From NCBI GenBank assembly GCA_938028465.1, contig CALJAA010000184.1:1-34065 (forward strand): a stretch of 34,065 nt of DNA. Direction: 5' to 3'. Origin of the DNA: an uncultured Granulosicoccaceae bacterium (lineage in GTDB: Bacteria > Pseudomonadota > Gammaproteobacteria > Granulosicoccales > Granulosicoccaceae). Below the pieces are notes generated by a model that was not told the origin of the DNA, made no database searches, and saw nothing but the letters and a program-made list of their open reading frames with translations. Shown here piece after piece: positions 7,549-14,783 of the stretch (positions are counted from its first letter, which is position 1; the number at the start of each line of letters is the position of its first letter). The translations under genes and the position numbers were made by a program.

Positions 7549-8829
7549 ATGCATATTTTACTAATTGGTGGTGGAGGGCGTGAACACGCCATGGCTTGGA
7601 AGCTTGCGCAATCAGAACAGAGCACAGCTATCAGCGTAGCGCCGGGAAGCGATGCGATAGGACTAGAAAATAAGGTTAAGTGCGTTGATATTGCAGCCAA
7701 TGATTTTGCAGCCCTTGCAGCCTATGCAAAAAAAGAATCGGTCAGCTTTACTGTGGTGGGCCCCGAAGTACCCTTAGTCGATGGCATCGTTGATTATTTT
7801 CAATCGGAAGGATTGAGAATTCTTGGCCCGAGCGCGGCAGCAGCACAACTGGAAGGCAGCAAAGCCTTCGCTAAAGACTTCATGCAAAAACACAATATCC
7901 CCACGGCGCACTACGCCACATTCACTGACACGGAAAAAGCCATTGCTTATATCGAACAACACGAAGCCCCATTAGTCATCAAAGCCGATGGCTTAGCAGC
8001 GGGTAAAGGCGTGGTAGTGGCTGATACGCAAGAAATCGCCGTCGACGCAGTAAAGTCGATGTTGTCAGAGCAAGCATTCGGGGATGCCGGCTCGAATGTT
8101 GTTATTGAAGAGTTTCTACCCGGTGAGGAAGCCAGCTTTATCGTGTTAGTCGATGGCGAACACAGCTTGCCCTTTGCTAGTAGCCAAGATCACAAGGCCC
8201 GCAATGAGGGCGACAGTGGCCCTAACACCGGTGGCATGGGCGCATACTCGCCTGCCCCGGTTATCAACGACTCCATCCATCAACAAGTGATGGATAACAT
8301 TGTGCAGCCCACCATCGATGCATTTAAAAATAACGGCACGCCCTTTATTGGCTTTTTGTACGTGGGCTTGATGATTGATGCTAACGATGTTGCCAAAGTA
8401 GTCGAGTACAACGTTCGACTTGGTGATCCGGAAACTCAGCCGTTAATGATGCGATTGGATTCTGATTTTGTAACGCTTTGCCTTGCTACCATTGATGGCG
8501 AGCTTGATCAACACGAAATAAATTGGTCGAAGCAATCTGCACTGGGTGTTGTATTAGCCGCTGGTGAATATCCAGCAGGTTCAAGTAAAGGCGAAACAAT
8601 TTTAGGAATAAGCGATGCCAATGCACTGGGGTGCAAGGTATTTCATGCAGGTAGTCGCATAGAGGGTTCGCGAATAACCACTAACGGTGGGCGCGTCTTG
8701 TGTGTAACCGCATTAGGCAACAATATAAAAGAAGCCAAAGAGCTAGCCGACAAAGGCTGCGACAAGATTACCTGGCCTGCGATGCATCGCAGGCGTGATA
8801 TCGGATATCGAGCAATAGCGCGACTCTAG
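7549..8829 (+). CDS. purD: Phosphoribosylamine-glycine ligase (GAR synthetase)
   Basis: PurD catalyses the second step of de novo purine synthesis: 5-phosphoribosylamine plus glycine plus ATP gives GAR. The 426-residue length is standard. Visible family features are the N-terminal VGGGGREHA-like [13 protein letters not shown], the ATP-grasp segment [16 protein letters not shown], the signature [14 protein letters not shown], and [14 protein letters not shown] near the metal site. It starts at ATG 7549. In many proteobacteria purD follows purH; here it stands alone, flanked by divergent benE-type and convergent rho. Its TAG stop overlaps the rho stop by four bases. Confidence 0.97.
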   Translation: MHILLIGGGGREHAMAWKLAQSEQSTAISVAPGSDAIGLENKVKCVDIAANDFAALAAYAKKESVSFTVVGPEVPLVDGIVDYFQSEGLRILGPSAAAAQLEGSKAFAKDFMQKHNIPTAHYATFTDTEKAIAYIEQHEAPLVIKADGLAAGKGVVVADTQEIAVDAVKSMLSEQAFGDAGSNVVIEEFLPGEEASFIVLVDGEHSLPFASSQDHKARNEGDSGPNTGGMGAYSPAPVINDSIHQQVMDNIVQPTIDAFKNNGTPFIGFLYVGLMIDANDVAKVVEYNVRLGDPETQPLMMRLDSDFVTLCLATIDGELDQHEINWSKQSALGVVLAAGEYPAGSSKGETILGISDANALGCKVFHAGSRIEGSRITTNGGRVLCVTALGNNIKEAKELADKGCDKITWPAMHRRRDIGYRAIARL

Positions 8830-10082
8830 CGCTTCATTGCATCAAAGAATTCGCTATTGGTTTTAGTTTGTTGCAAGCGGCCCAGTAAAAACTCTACTGC
8901 TTCAACTTCATCCATTGCATGGATGAACTTGCGCAGTATCCACACCTTTTGAAGCTCTTCCTGACTCATCATTAATTCTTCACGACGTGTGCCGGACTTA
9001 TTAATACTGATTGCTGGGAATACACGCTTTTCAGCGATACGGCGATCGAGTTGGAGTTCCATATTGCCCGTGCCTTTGAATTCTTCGTAGATCACTTCGT
9101 CCATCTTAGAACCGGTATCCACTAGAGCAGTAGCGATAATCGTTAAACTGCCACCCTCTTCTATGTTTCGTGCTGCACCAAAGAATCGCTTAGGACGGTG
9201 TAGTGCGTTAGCGTCAACACCACCGGTTAGCACCTTGCCCGAAGACGGTACAACCGTATTGTAGGCACGTGCTAAACGAGTGATTGAATCAAGCAAAATC
9301 ACCACGTCTTTTTTGTGCTCAACCAAGCGCTTGGCTTTTTCGATAACCATCTCGGCCACTTGTACGTGGCGGCTAGCTGGCTCATCAAACGTACTGGAGA
9401 TCACTTCACCCTGAACCATACGCTCCATCTCGGTTACTTCTTCCGGGCGCTCGTCGATGAGTAGAACAATCAAAATACATTCAGGATGATTTGCCGCAAT
9501 GCTCTGAGCTGTGTTTTGCAGCATGAGTGTTTTACCCGCCTTCGGAGGCGATACTAATAAGCCACGTTGGCCTTTGCCAATAGGCGATGCAAAATCAATG
9601 ATACGAGCCGTGATGTCTTCCGTACTGCCGTTACCGCGCTCCATTGTTAAACGTTCGTTGGGGTGCAACGGCGTTAGGTTTTCAAATAGAACTTTGTTTT
9701 TAGCTTGCTCTGGTGGCCCAAAGTTAATTTCATCAACCTTAAGCAAAGCAAAGTAACGCTCGCCTTCTTTAGGCGGACGAATCTTGCCCATGATCGTGTC
9801 ACCCGTACGCAGCGCAAAGCGGCGTATCTGGCTTGGTGATACATAGATATCATCTGGGCCTGCTAAGTATGAGCTGTCTGCCGAGCGTAAAAATCCAAAC
9901 CCGTCCTGCAATATTTCAAGCACTCCACCGCCGAAAATATTTTCGCCTTTTTTGGAATGCGCTTTAAGGATTGCGAAGATCATGTCTTGCTTGCGCTGGC
10001 GGGCGACATTGTCGACACCAATCGATTGGGCAAGCTCAAGAAGTTCGGTTGGGTTTTTCTTTTTAAGGTCGGTAAGATTCAT
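8826..10082 (-). CDS. rho: Transcription termination factor Rho
   Basis: Rho is the hexameric RNA helicase that ends factor-dependent transcription. This 418-residue protein is nearly colinear with the 419-residue E. coli protein. The N-terminal Rho domain starts [18 protein letters not shown]. The cold-shock-like primary RNA-binding domain spans about residues 48-118 ([18 protein letters not shown]). Walker A is PPKAGKT with Lys181 and Lys184, and Walker B is [14 protein letters not shown]. The secondary-site region has [20 protein letters not shown] and the R-loop [11 protein letters not shown]. It starts at ATG 10082. No Shine-Dalgarno sequence is visible; the 24 bases before the start are pyrimidine-rich in the mRNA. 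The gene lies downstream of trxA, as in E. coli, and its stop overlaps that of purD. Confidence 0.98.
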   Translation of the reverse strand: MNLTDLKKKNPTELLELAQSIGVDNVARQRKQDMIFAILKAHSKKGENIFGGGVLEILQDGFGFLRSADSSYLAGPDDIYVSPSQIRRFALRTGDTIMGKIRPPKEGERYFALLKVDEINFGPPEQAKNKVLFENLTPLHPNERLTMERGNGSTEDITARIIDFASPIGKGQRGLLVSPPKAGKTLMLQNTAQSIAANHPECILIVLLIDERPEEVTEMERMVQGEVISSTFDEPASRHVQVAEMVIEKAKRLVEHKKDVVILLDSITRLARAYNTVVPSSGKVLTGGVDANALHRPKRFFGAARNIEEGGSLTIIATALVDTGSKMDEVIYEEFKGTGNMELQLDRRIAEKRVFPAISINKSGTRREELMMSQEELQKVWILRKFIHAMDEVEAVEFLLGRLQQTKTNSEFFDAMKR

Positions 10083-10218
10083 ACAGATAAACAGAGAGAA
10101 GAGAATTTAAAGTAACTGGGAGGATGTGCCAAAGTTGGCTTAGCTTAATTAGGGTACAAATGTTTTAACTTTTTTTGAAACGACAATTTTAGTAAAACGA
10201 CTATTTGTTGAAACGACT

Positions 10219-10437
10219 TTAAGATTGTTTTTCTGGCTGCATGCGTCGAAGAACCGAGGCACTGCCAAGCAGGATAAATTGAAAGTTATCACGCTGTTCG
10301 GCCAGCGTCCAGCCCAATAAGCAATTTGTTGCGCTAGATGGGTGTTTAATGAACAGAAATGCAAGTTTTTGGCCAATCTGTTCAGTTTGGTACTGTTTTG
10401 GCCCGGTAGACATATAGCCTAGCGGGCCAATAATCAC
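10219..10437 (-). CDS. Possible small protein between trxA and rho (72 residues, unrecognised)
   Basis: An open frame begins with GTG at 10437, five bases after the trxA stop, and ends with TAA at 10219. An in-frame ATG at 10412 (MSTGPKQYQTEQIG) would give 64 residues and has a weak AGG about six bases upstream. Counting by eye, G+C is about 54, 40 and 44 percent at codon positions one, two and three. That ordering is typical of real genes in mid-GC genomes. The protein has charged ends and a central hydrophobic-mixed part (KLAFLFIKHP, FQFILLGSASVLRR), with no signal peptide or motif I recognise. It does not resemble the E. coli rho leader peptide. It may be a real small gene or chance. Confidence 0.4.
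   Translation of the reverse strand: MIIGPLGYMSTGPKQYQTEQIGQKLAFLFIKHPSSATNCLLGWTLAEQRDNFQFILLGSASVLRRMQPEKQS
10398..10430. repeat. 8-bp inverted repeat downstream of trxA
   Basis: TTGGCCCG (10398-10405) and CGGGCCAA (10423-10430) are perfect inverted copies around a 17-base loop, beginning 12 bases past the trxA stop on the - strand. No U-run follows in the trxA direction, so it is more likely an RNA-stabilising or partial-attenuation hairpin than a full terminator. The alternative ATG of the small CDS lies in the loop. Confidence 0.4.
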
Positions 10438-10442
10438 AGTTA

Positions 10443-10769
10443 TCAGGCGTTTTCTTGAATAAATGCCGATAGTTGGTTTTTTGACAAAGCGCCCATCTTG
10501 GTATCTTCGACCGTTCCGTTTTTGAAAATCATGAGAGTGGGCAAACTACGCACGCCAAACTTCGGCGCCGTGTTAGGGTTCTCATCAATATTCATTTTGA
10601 CGACCTTGACCTTTCCGGCATACTCTTCGGCCAAAGCCTCAATGGCTGGGTTCATCGCTTTACAAGGGCCACAATACTCAGACCAATAGTCAACCAAGAC
10701 GGGAGTATCCGAATTAAGCACTTCTTGTTCAAAAGTGGCATCGGTAATCGCGGTAACATGTTCGTTCAT
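10443..10769 (-). CDS. trxA: Thioredoxin
   Basis: This 108-residue single-domain thioredoxin is a cytoplasmic disulfide reductase for ribonucleotide reductase and other targets. The active site is Cys33-Gly-Pro-Cys36. The preceding tryptophan of the usual WCGPC is replaced by tyrosine (EYCGPCK), a modest variation. The cis-proline segment is RSLPTLMIF, and buried Asp27 is in LVDYW. GGGAG in the mRNA (CTCTCCC at about 10775-10781 on +) is a good ribosome site for ATG 10769. It is divergent from rhlB and upstream of rho, the same three-gene arrangement as in E. coli. Confidence 0.97.
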   Translation of the reverse strand: MNEHVTAITDATFEQEVLNSDTPVLVDYWSEYCGPCKAMNPAIEALAEEYAGKVKVVKMNIDENPNTAPKFGVRSLPTLMIFKNGTVEDTKMGALSKNQLSAFIQENA

Positions 10770-10837
10770 TGTGCTCTCTCCCGTTAATCATTAAGCATGG
10801 GGTTGCACCCATAGAAGTCAAGACTTTAACAGATCAC
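10770..10837. promoter_or_regulatory. Divergent promoter interval trxA / rhlB
   Basis: Sixty-eight bases separate the trxA ATG from the chosen rhlB ATG. On the - strand TTGACT (10821-10816) resembles a -35 box for trxA, but no strong -10 box stands at the right distance. ATGGG (10797-10801) and CCCAT (10808-10812) form a short inverted repeat that could be an operator or chance. Confidence 0.3.
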
Positions 10838-12136
10838 ATGACAATAAATTCAGATGCCACGCCATCATTCGGCTCTTTAGAGCTGCCACAAACATTGTTA
10901 CAGGCCACCAATGAACTCGGGTTTTCAAACTGCACGGAGATACAAGGCTTAACTTTGCCAGTAATAATAAGTGGCCAAGATGTAGCAGCGCAAGCGCAAA
11001 CCGGAACCGGTAAAACGGCAGCCTTTATATTGGGCTCATTCGCTAGGCTACAAGCAAATAGCGACGATCGCGCCGGAGAAAATCGCGCCACTAATCAACC
11101 CCGCATGATGGTCATTGCACCCACTCGGGAATTAGCCATTCAGATAGGCAAAGACGCAGAAGCATTAGGCAAGCATACCGGGCTAAGAATCGCCACAGTT
11201 TATGGCGGAATCGACTACGAAAAACAACGTAAACAATTAGCCGATGGTGTTGATGTGATCATCGGTACGCCAGGTCGATTGATCGATTACTTCAAACAAA
11301 AAGTGTTCAATTTGAAAGCAATCGAAATTGCGGTACTAGACGAAGCCGATCGGATGTTCGACCTAGGCTTTATCGCTGATATACGGTTCTTATTGCGTCG
11401 AATGCCTCCACCGAACGAACGCTTAAGCATGCTGTTTTCTGCCACGTTATCGCACCGAGTGATGGAACTTGCCTACGAGCACATGAACAATCCGTTGGAA
11501 ATCAAAACAGAATCCACAGGTGTGACTGCCGACGGCGTGAAGCAGACGATGTATCAACCCGCAACCGATGAAAAAATCGCCTTACTGCTGGGCTTGTTTC
11601 AAGATATGGAGCCGCCCCGTTCTATCGTATTTGTAAACACCAAACGGACCGCTGAATATGTGGAAGGTTACCTAACCGGCAATGACATAGCCTGTGGCAC
11701 CTTGTCAGGCGATGTTAGACAAAACAAGCGCCAACGAATACTTGCTGATTTCACAGCGGGCAAACTACCCGTTCTCATCGCCACCGATGTAGCCGCCCGT
11801 GGTTTGCACATCGACGATGTGACGCACGTGTTCAACTATGATTTACCGCAACAAGCGGAAGATTACGTTCATCGAATCGGCCGAACGGCTCGAGCTGGCA
11901 CCCAAGGTGTCGCTGTGAGCTTTGCTTGCGAAGAGTACTCGTTCTCGTTGCCCGAAATTCAGGAATACATTGGCCAAGCGATCGAGAACATCCCTATCAC
12001 TGACGCCATGCTACCGAAACCTAAACCGCGGGTAAGAGTGGAAAGAGCACCCCCACCAAACCACAAAGGCAAAAAAACCGGCAAACCGTCTCGCAGTGGA
12101 AATCGCCGCCGAAATGGCCCAAAAACTAAGGGTTAG
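10838..12136 (+). CDS. rhlB: DEAD-box ATP-dependent RNA helicase RhlB
   Basis: RhlB is the DEAD-box helicase that in enterobacteria works with RNase E and PNPase in the RNA degradosome. In motif order I see the Q motif (GFSNCTEIQ), Walker A AQTGTGKT, PTRELAIQI, GTPGRLID, DEAD (VLDEADRMFDLGF), SAT, ATDVAARGL and HRIGRTARAG. A basic tail rich in Lys, Arg and Pro ends the protein. I start it at ATG 10838 (MTINSDATPSF, 432 residues). The frame runs open to a TTG at 10769 that would overlap the trxA start, and the extra 23 residues are not family-like. The name rests on the motifs plus the conserved divergence from trxA-rho. Confidence 0.92.
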   Translation: MTINSDATPSFGSLELPQTLLQATNELGFSNCTEIQGLTLPVIISGQDVAAQAQTGTGKTAAFILGSFARLQANSDDRAGENRATNQPRMMVIAPTRELAIQIGKDAEALGKHTGLRIATVYGGIDYEKQRKQLADGVDVIIGTPGRLIDYFKQKVFNLKAIEIAVLDEADRMFDLGFIADIRFLLRRMPPPNERLSMLFSATLSHRVMELAYEHMNNPLEIKTESTGVTADGVKQTMYQPATDEKIALLLGLFQDMEPPRSIVFVNTKRTAEYVEGYLTGNDIACGTLSGDVRQNKRQRILADFTAGKLPVLIATDVAARGLHIDDVTHVFNYDLPQQAEDYVHRIGRTARAGTQGVAVSFACEEYSFSLPEIQEYIGQAIENIPITDAMLPKPKPRVRVERAPPPNHKGKKTGKPSRSGNRRRNGPKTKG

Positions 12137-12336
12137 TTAGCTGCCAGCCAATACAAATTCAATACAAACCAGTTAGACCGCATAGATAGGGCCATAAAGT
12201 CTCAACTGCATGATTTGGCTTGTGAATACAGCATTGCCCTATTACCAAAAAACAGTAGACTTAACTCACCCCCTGTTTGTGACTAATTGTAAATACAAAT
12301 AGTGGTGAATTTTAATCGTATTGAGGTTTTAGGAAA
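12137..12336 (+). promoter_or_regulatory. Promoter and leader of the cold-shock gene
   Basis: These 200 bases hold no recognisable gene. ATACAAA occurs three times, twice just after rhlB and once about 40 bases before the cold-shock ATG. The length fits the long structured leader usual for cspA-type genes. A ribosome site TTTAGGAAA ends at the start codon. I could not pick one convincing -35/-10 pair. Confidence 0.4.
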
Positions 12337-12540
12337 ATGGCATCAGGAACAGTAAAGTGGTTTAACGAGTCCAAGGGATTTGGGTTTCTTTCTCAGGATG
12401 ACGGTGGCGATGATGTATTCGTACATTTCTCAGCCATCTCAGGTGACGGTTTCAAAACCCTAGCTGAAGGTCAGAAAGTATCGTTTGAAGTTGAGCAAGG
12501 GCCAAAAGGGCCACAGGCGAGTTCTGTCGTCGCTGAATAG
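12337..12540 (+). CDS. Cold-shock domain protein, CspA family
   Basis: This 67-residue protein is a single cold-shock domain, an OB-fold that binds single-stranded RNA and DNA and melts RNA structure. The RNA-binding motifs are KGFGFL (RNP1) at about residues 13-18 and VFVHFSAI (RNP2) at about residues 27-34. It starts [17 protein letters not shown], the usual family opening. A monocistronic unit is likely, with a 200-base leader before it and a hairpin after it. Whether it is cold-induced or constitutive (CspC/CspE-like) cannot be told. Confidence 0.96.
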   Translation: MASGTVKWFNESKGFGFLSQDDGGDDVFVHFSAISGDGFKTLAEGQKVSFEVEQGPKGPQASSVVAE

Positions 12541-12569
12541 CGATTTTTGTAGAAACATCGTCTAATAAA

Positions 12570-12590
12570 CCGGGCTTGCCCTAAGCCCGG
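12570..12590 (+). terminator. Hairpin after the cold-shock gene
   Basis: CCGGGCTT (12570-12577) and AAGCCCGG (12583-12590) form a perfect 8-bp GC-rich stem with a 5-base loop, 30 bases after the stop. Only CGTTCAG follows, not a T-run. The stem strength and location still favour termination of the short transcript. Confidence 0.55.
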
Positions 12591-12666
12591 CGTTCAGTAA
12601 CGCGCCAAATTTTAGTCAACTCGGCTGGCCACAGAAACTACTTCCCGCCAACAGGCTCGCTTGGCA

Positions 12667-12697
12667 TATAATTCGAATACTCTTAAGTACGTTCGAA
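12667..12697 (+). promoter_or_regulatory. Promoter -10 box and direct repeat before the pcm-tolC genes
   Basis: A perfect TATAAT lies at 12667-12672; a clear -35 box is not seen (TTCCCG at 12642-12647 would need a 19-base spacer). TTCGAATAC starts at 12672 and TTCGAATCC at 12692. These are direct copies of TTCGAATNC exactly 20 bases apart, about two helical turns, and each contains the palindrome TTCGAA. The first copy touches the -10 box, a place where a bound repressor would block the promoter. Confidence 0.45.
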
Positions 12698-12720
12698 TCC
12701 TCTAGCTGGTATCCGTCCAA

Positions 12721-13386
12721 ATGCAACAAATTCAGCAAGCCCGTGAAAACATGATCGAGCAGCAAGTTCGTCCTTGGGACGTCCTTGACCAACGCGTTCT
12801 CGATGCCCTAGCCAGCGTCCCGAGAGAAGAATTCGTCAGCCAAGAGCATCGTGGGCTCGCGTTTAGTGATTTCCAACTACCTATCGGTTTTGGCCAGACT
12901 CTGCTAAAACCCATAATTGAAGGTCGACTGCTGCAAGCCTTGAATATCCAACTAACCGATTCGATTTTAGAGGTAGGCGCAGGCAGCGGCTACCTAAGCG
13001 CATGCTTGTCCAGGCTGGGTAAAGACTGTGACAGCGTAGAGATCCATCCTGAGCTAGCAAATTTAGCGAGTGCGAGGCTAAAACAGCTTGGCATTGGTAA
13101 CGTAACACTGTTACAACAAGATGCATCAGAGCCTTGGGATGCCCGTGATGCTTACCAAGCCATTGCTTTTGGCGGCTCAGTCGAAGCTGTGCCGTTGTTT
13201 TATATGAACAAATTAGCCATTGGTGGCCGATTATTTGCTGTAGTAGGCAACGTAGATACACCCACGATGGAAGCTCGACTCATAACCCGCATCAGCGAAA
13301 CTGAATGGCGTACTGACAGCCTGTTCGAAACACGTCTCGATCCGCTAATTAATTTCGCTGCCAATGAGTCCACTTTTATCTTTTAA
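12721..13386 (+). CDS. PCMT-family methyltransferase (protein-L-isoaspartate O-methyltransferase-like)
   Basis: This 221-residue SAM-dependent methyltransferase belongs to the PCMT family. PCMT enzymes methylate isoaspartyl residues in damaged proteins. Motif I is EVGAGSGYLSA (about residues 81-91). The family region before it usually reads IGYGQTIS-P and here reads IGFGQTLLKP, so the substrate pocket may differ from canonical Pcm. The start ATG 12721 follows a TATAAT promoter by about 50 bases. The PCMT-like gene upstream of tolC is a recurring arrangement in gammaproteobacteria. True isoaspartyl activity is not proven by the sequence. Confidence 0.85.
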   Translation: MQQIQQARENMIEQQVRPWDVLDQRVLDALASVPREEFVSQEHRGLAFSDFQLPIGFGQTLLKPIIEGRLLQALNIQLTDSILEVGAGSGYLSACLSRLGKDCDSVEIHPELANLASARLKQLGIGNVTLLQQDASEPWDARDAYQAIAFGGSVEAVPLFYMNKLAIGGRLFAVVGNVDTPTMEARLITRISETEWRTDSLFETRLDPLINFAANESTFIF

Positions 13387-13402
13387 ACAAACAGAGTTGA
13401 TC

Positions 13403-14776
13403 ATGATGCAGCTGTTTCGTCAAAAAGCTATTTGGATTCGCGGTGCAGCAACATGTGTTGTCGCCTGTGGCCTATTTGCACAAGCTACTTCCACACACGC
13501 GGCCGATCTAAAGGACGTATATGGCTTAGCATCAAAATACGATGCTGACATTGCCGCCGCAAATGCCGATCACCAAGCGGCAATACAACGCCTACCTATC
13601 GCCAAGTCTGCATTTAAACCGCAACTCAGTGCAGCGATCGATGCCGGTCTCAACGGCGTTAATTCCGACGACTTTGGCCAATTTGATCAAACTCGCGCAA
13701 CAATAGCGGTAACACAATCTCTTTTTAATCGTCCTAACAAAGCACTTCTGAATCAGGCTCGGGCTGGCGTGAGCCAAGCAGATGCTCTACTTACCGTAGA
13801 GAAGCAAAGCCTGTTACTGCGATCCACAGAGTCGTATTTTAACGTGCTTAGAGCGCAAGCTAATTTACGCTTTAGTCAATCAGAGCTAAAAGCTATCGCG
13901 CGTACACGTGAGCAAGCTGAACGGCGGTTCGATGTGGGCCTGGTGCCGGTTACTGACGTACGAGATGCACAAGCACAATATGACTTAGCCTTCGCTCAAA
14001 AAATTGCTGCCGAAAATAATTTAGCATCCGCTCGTGAAGCGTTATTTTTAATTACCGGTGACGCTGATATCCAACTCAACACACTGGCCGCTGATCTACC
14101 ACTACAAGCACCCGACCCGATTGATATTGAAGAGTGGGTGAAGATCGCTCTAGAAAACAGCCCCGAGTTAATCGTGGCGCGTATGGCGGCAAAGACTGCA
14201 AAATTTGGTGTTGATGCTGAACGTGGCGCTCGATACCCAACACTTGATCTGATTGGTTCAGCATCAGCTAACTCAACCAGTTTTGAACGTCGAGTTGAAG
14301 ATGGTTTAGGCGGCGTTACCTTCGTACCGTCTGATGATCAAACCGCAGTTGAACTAAAACTGGAATTCCGTATGCCGATTTATACTGGCGGCAGAATTAA
14401 AGCGCTTGTAAGCCAAGCATCAGCGGAAGCTACATCAGCAGCTACCGCATTAATAGCAGAAGAGCGCCGCACAGCACAGCGCACTCGTGACGCTTATCGT
14501 GGTGTGGTGGCTAGCATCAGCCGAGTGAAAGCATTACGTCAGGCACTTTCTTCTACTCGTAAGTCAGCACAGGCCACAGATGCAGGTTTTAGAGCAGGTA
14601 CACGTACATCGGTAGATGTACTACGGTCGTTACGTGACACCTACCGTGCACAATCCGATTACGCTGGCGCTCGCTACGATTACATCGTTAATGCATTTAC
14701 CTTGCGTGCTGCAGCCGGCACGCTAACCGAGAACGATCTCGAACCCATCAATAACTTTTTGATAGAGGCGAAATAA
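13403..14776 (+). CDS. tolC: TolC-family outer membrane efflux channel
   Basis: This 457-residue trimeric outer-membrane/periplasmic tunnel protein serves RND, MFS or ABC exporters and type I secretion. A signal peptide is clear: basic FRQKAIWIRG, hydrophobic AATCVVACGLFAQA and a cleavage site after THA. The mature part is long amphipathic helix with the duplicated TolC repeat. Both halves have the aligned pattern of a DAQAQYDLAFAQ-like helix (residues ~190-205) and a DVLRSLRDTYRAQ-like helix (near 405-420). The frame is open from 13364, inside the pcm-like gene, but ATG 13403 or 13406 is chosen because it gives a proper signal peptide. It overlaps nothing and starts 16 bases after the pcm-like stop. 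Confidence 0.93.
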   Translation: MMQLFRQKAIWIRGAATCVVACGLFAQATSTHAADLKDVYGLASKYDADIAAANADHQAAIQRLPIAKSAFKPQLSAAIDAGLNGVNSDDFGQFDQTRATIAVTQSLFNRPNKALLNQARAGVSQADALLTVEKQSLLLRSTESYFNVLRAQANLRFSQSELKAIARTREQAERRFDVGLVPVTDVRDAQAQYDLAFAQKIAAENNLASAREALFLITGDADIQLNTLAADLPLQAPDPIDIEEWVKIALENSPELIVARMAAKTAKFGVDAERGARYPTLDLIGSASANSTSFERRVEDGLGGVTFVPSDDQTAVELKLEFRMPIYTGGRIKALVSQASAEATSAATALIAEERRTAQRTRDAYRGVVASISRVKALRQALSSTRKSAQATDAGFRAGTRTSVDVLRSLRDTYRAQSDYAGARYDYIVNAFTLRAAAGTLTENDLEPINNFLIEAK

Positions 14777-14783
14777 AACGGCT

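Larger units (their letters stand above)
10083..10442 (-). promoter_or_regulatory. Long trxA-rho interval, rho leader region with repeats
   Basis: These 360 bases lie between the trxA stop and the rho start. In the rho mRNA sense, GTCGTTT occurs three times, at 10217-10211, 10201-10195 and 10184-10178, spaced 16 and 17 bases. A pyrimidine-rich stretch without a Shine-Dalgarno sequence lies directly before the rho ATG (about 10107-10084). E. coli rho is autoregulated by termination within its leader, so a rut-like function here is plausible, but it is inferred. The trxA-proximal half holds a possible small CDS and an 8-bp inverted repeat (separate entries). Confidence 0.45.

Noticed and set aside
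10149-10376. 75-codon frame on the - strand in the rho leader
   Set aside because: It overlaps the better 72-codon candidate in another frame and its composition is less gene-like; it also runs across the three leader repeats.
10769-10837. Upstream TTG start for rhlB at 10769
   Set aside because: It would overlap the divergent trxA start codon and occupy the only space for both promoters; ATG 10838 gives the family-like N-terminus.
12691-12700. GTTCGAATCC resembles the T-loop of a tRNA
   Set aside because: The flanks do not form a 5-bp T stem (only one G-C pair fits) and no acceptor, D or anticodon arms are present; it is better read as one copy of a direct repeat.
12881-13261. 126-codon frame antisense to the pcm-like gene
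   Set aside because: Shadow frame inside a recognisable methyltransferase gene; no motif.
13364-13402. Upstream start for tolC inside the pcm-like gene
   Set aside because: It would place 13 residues before the basic part of an otherwise standard signal peptide.
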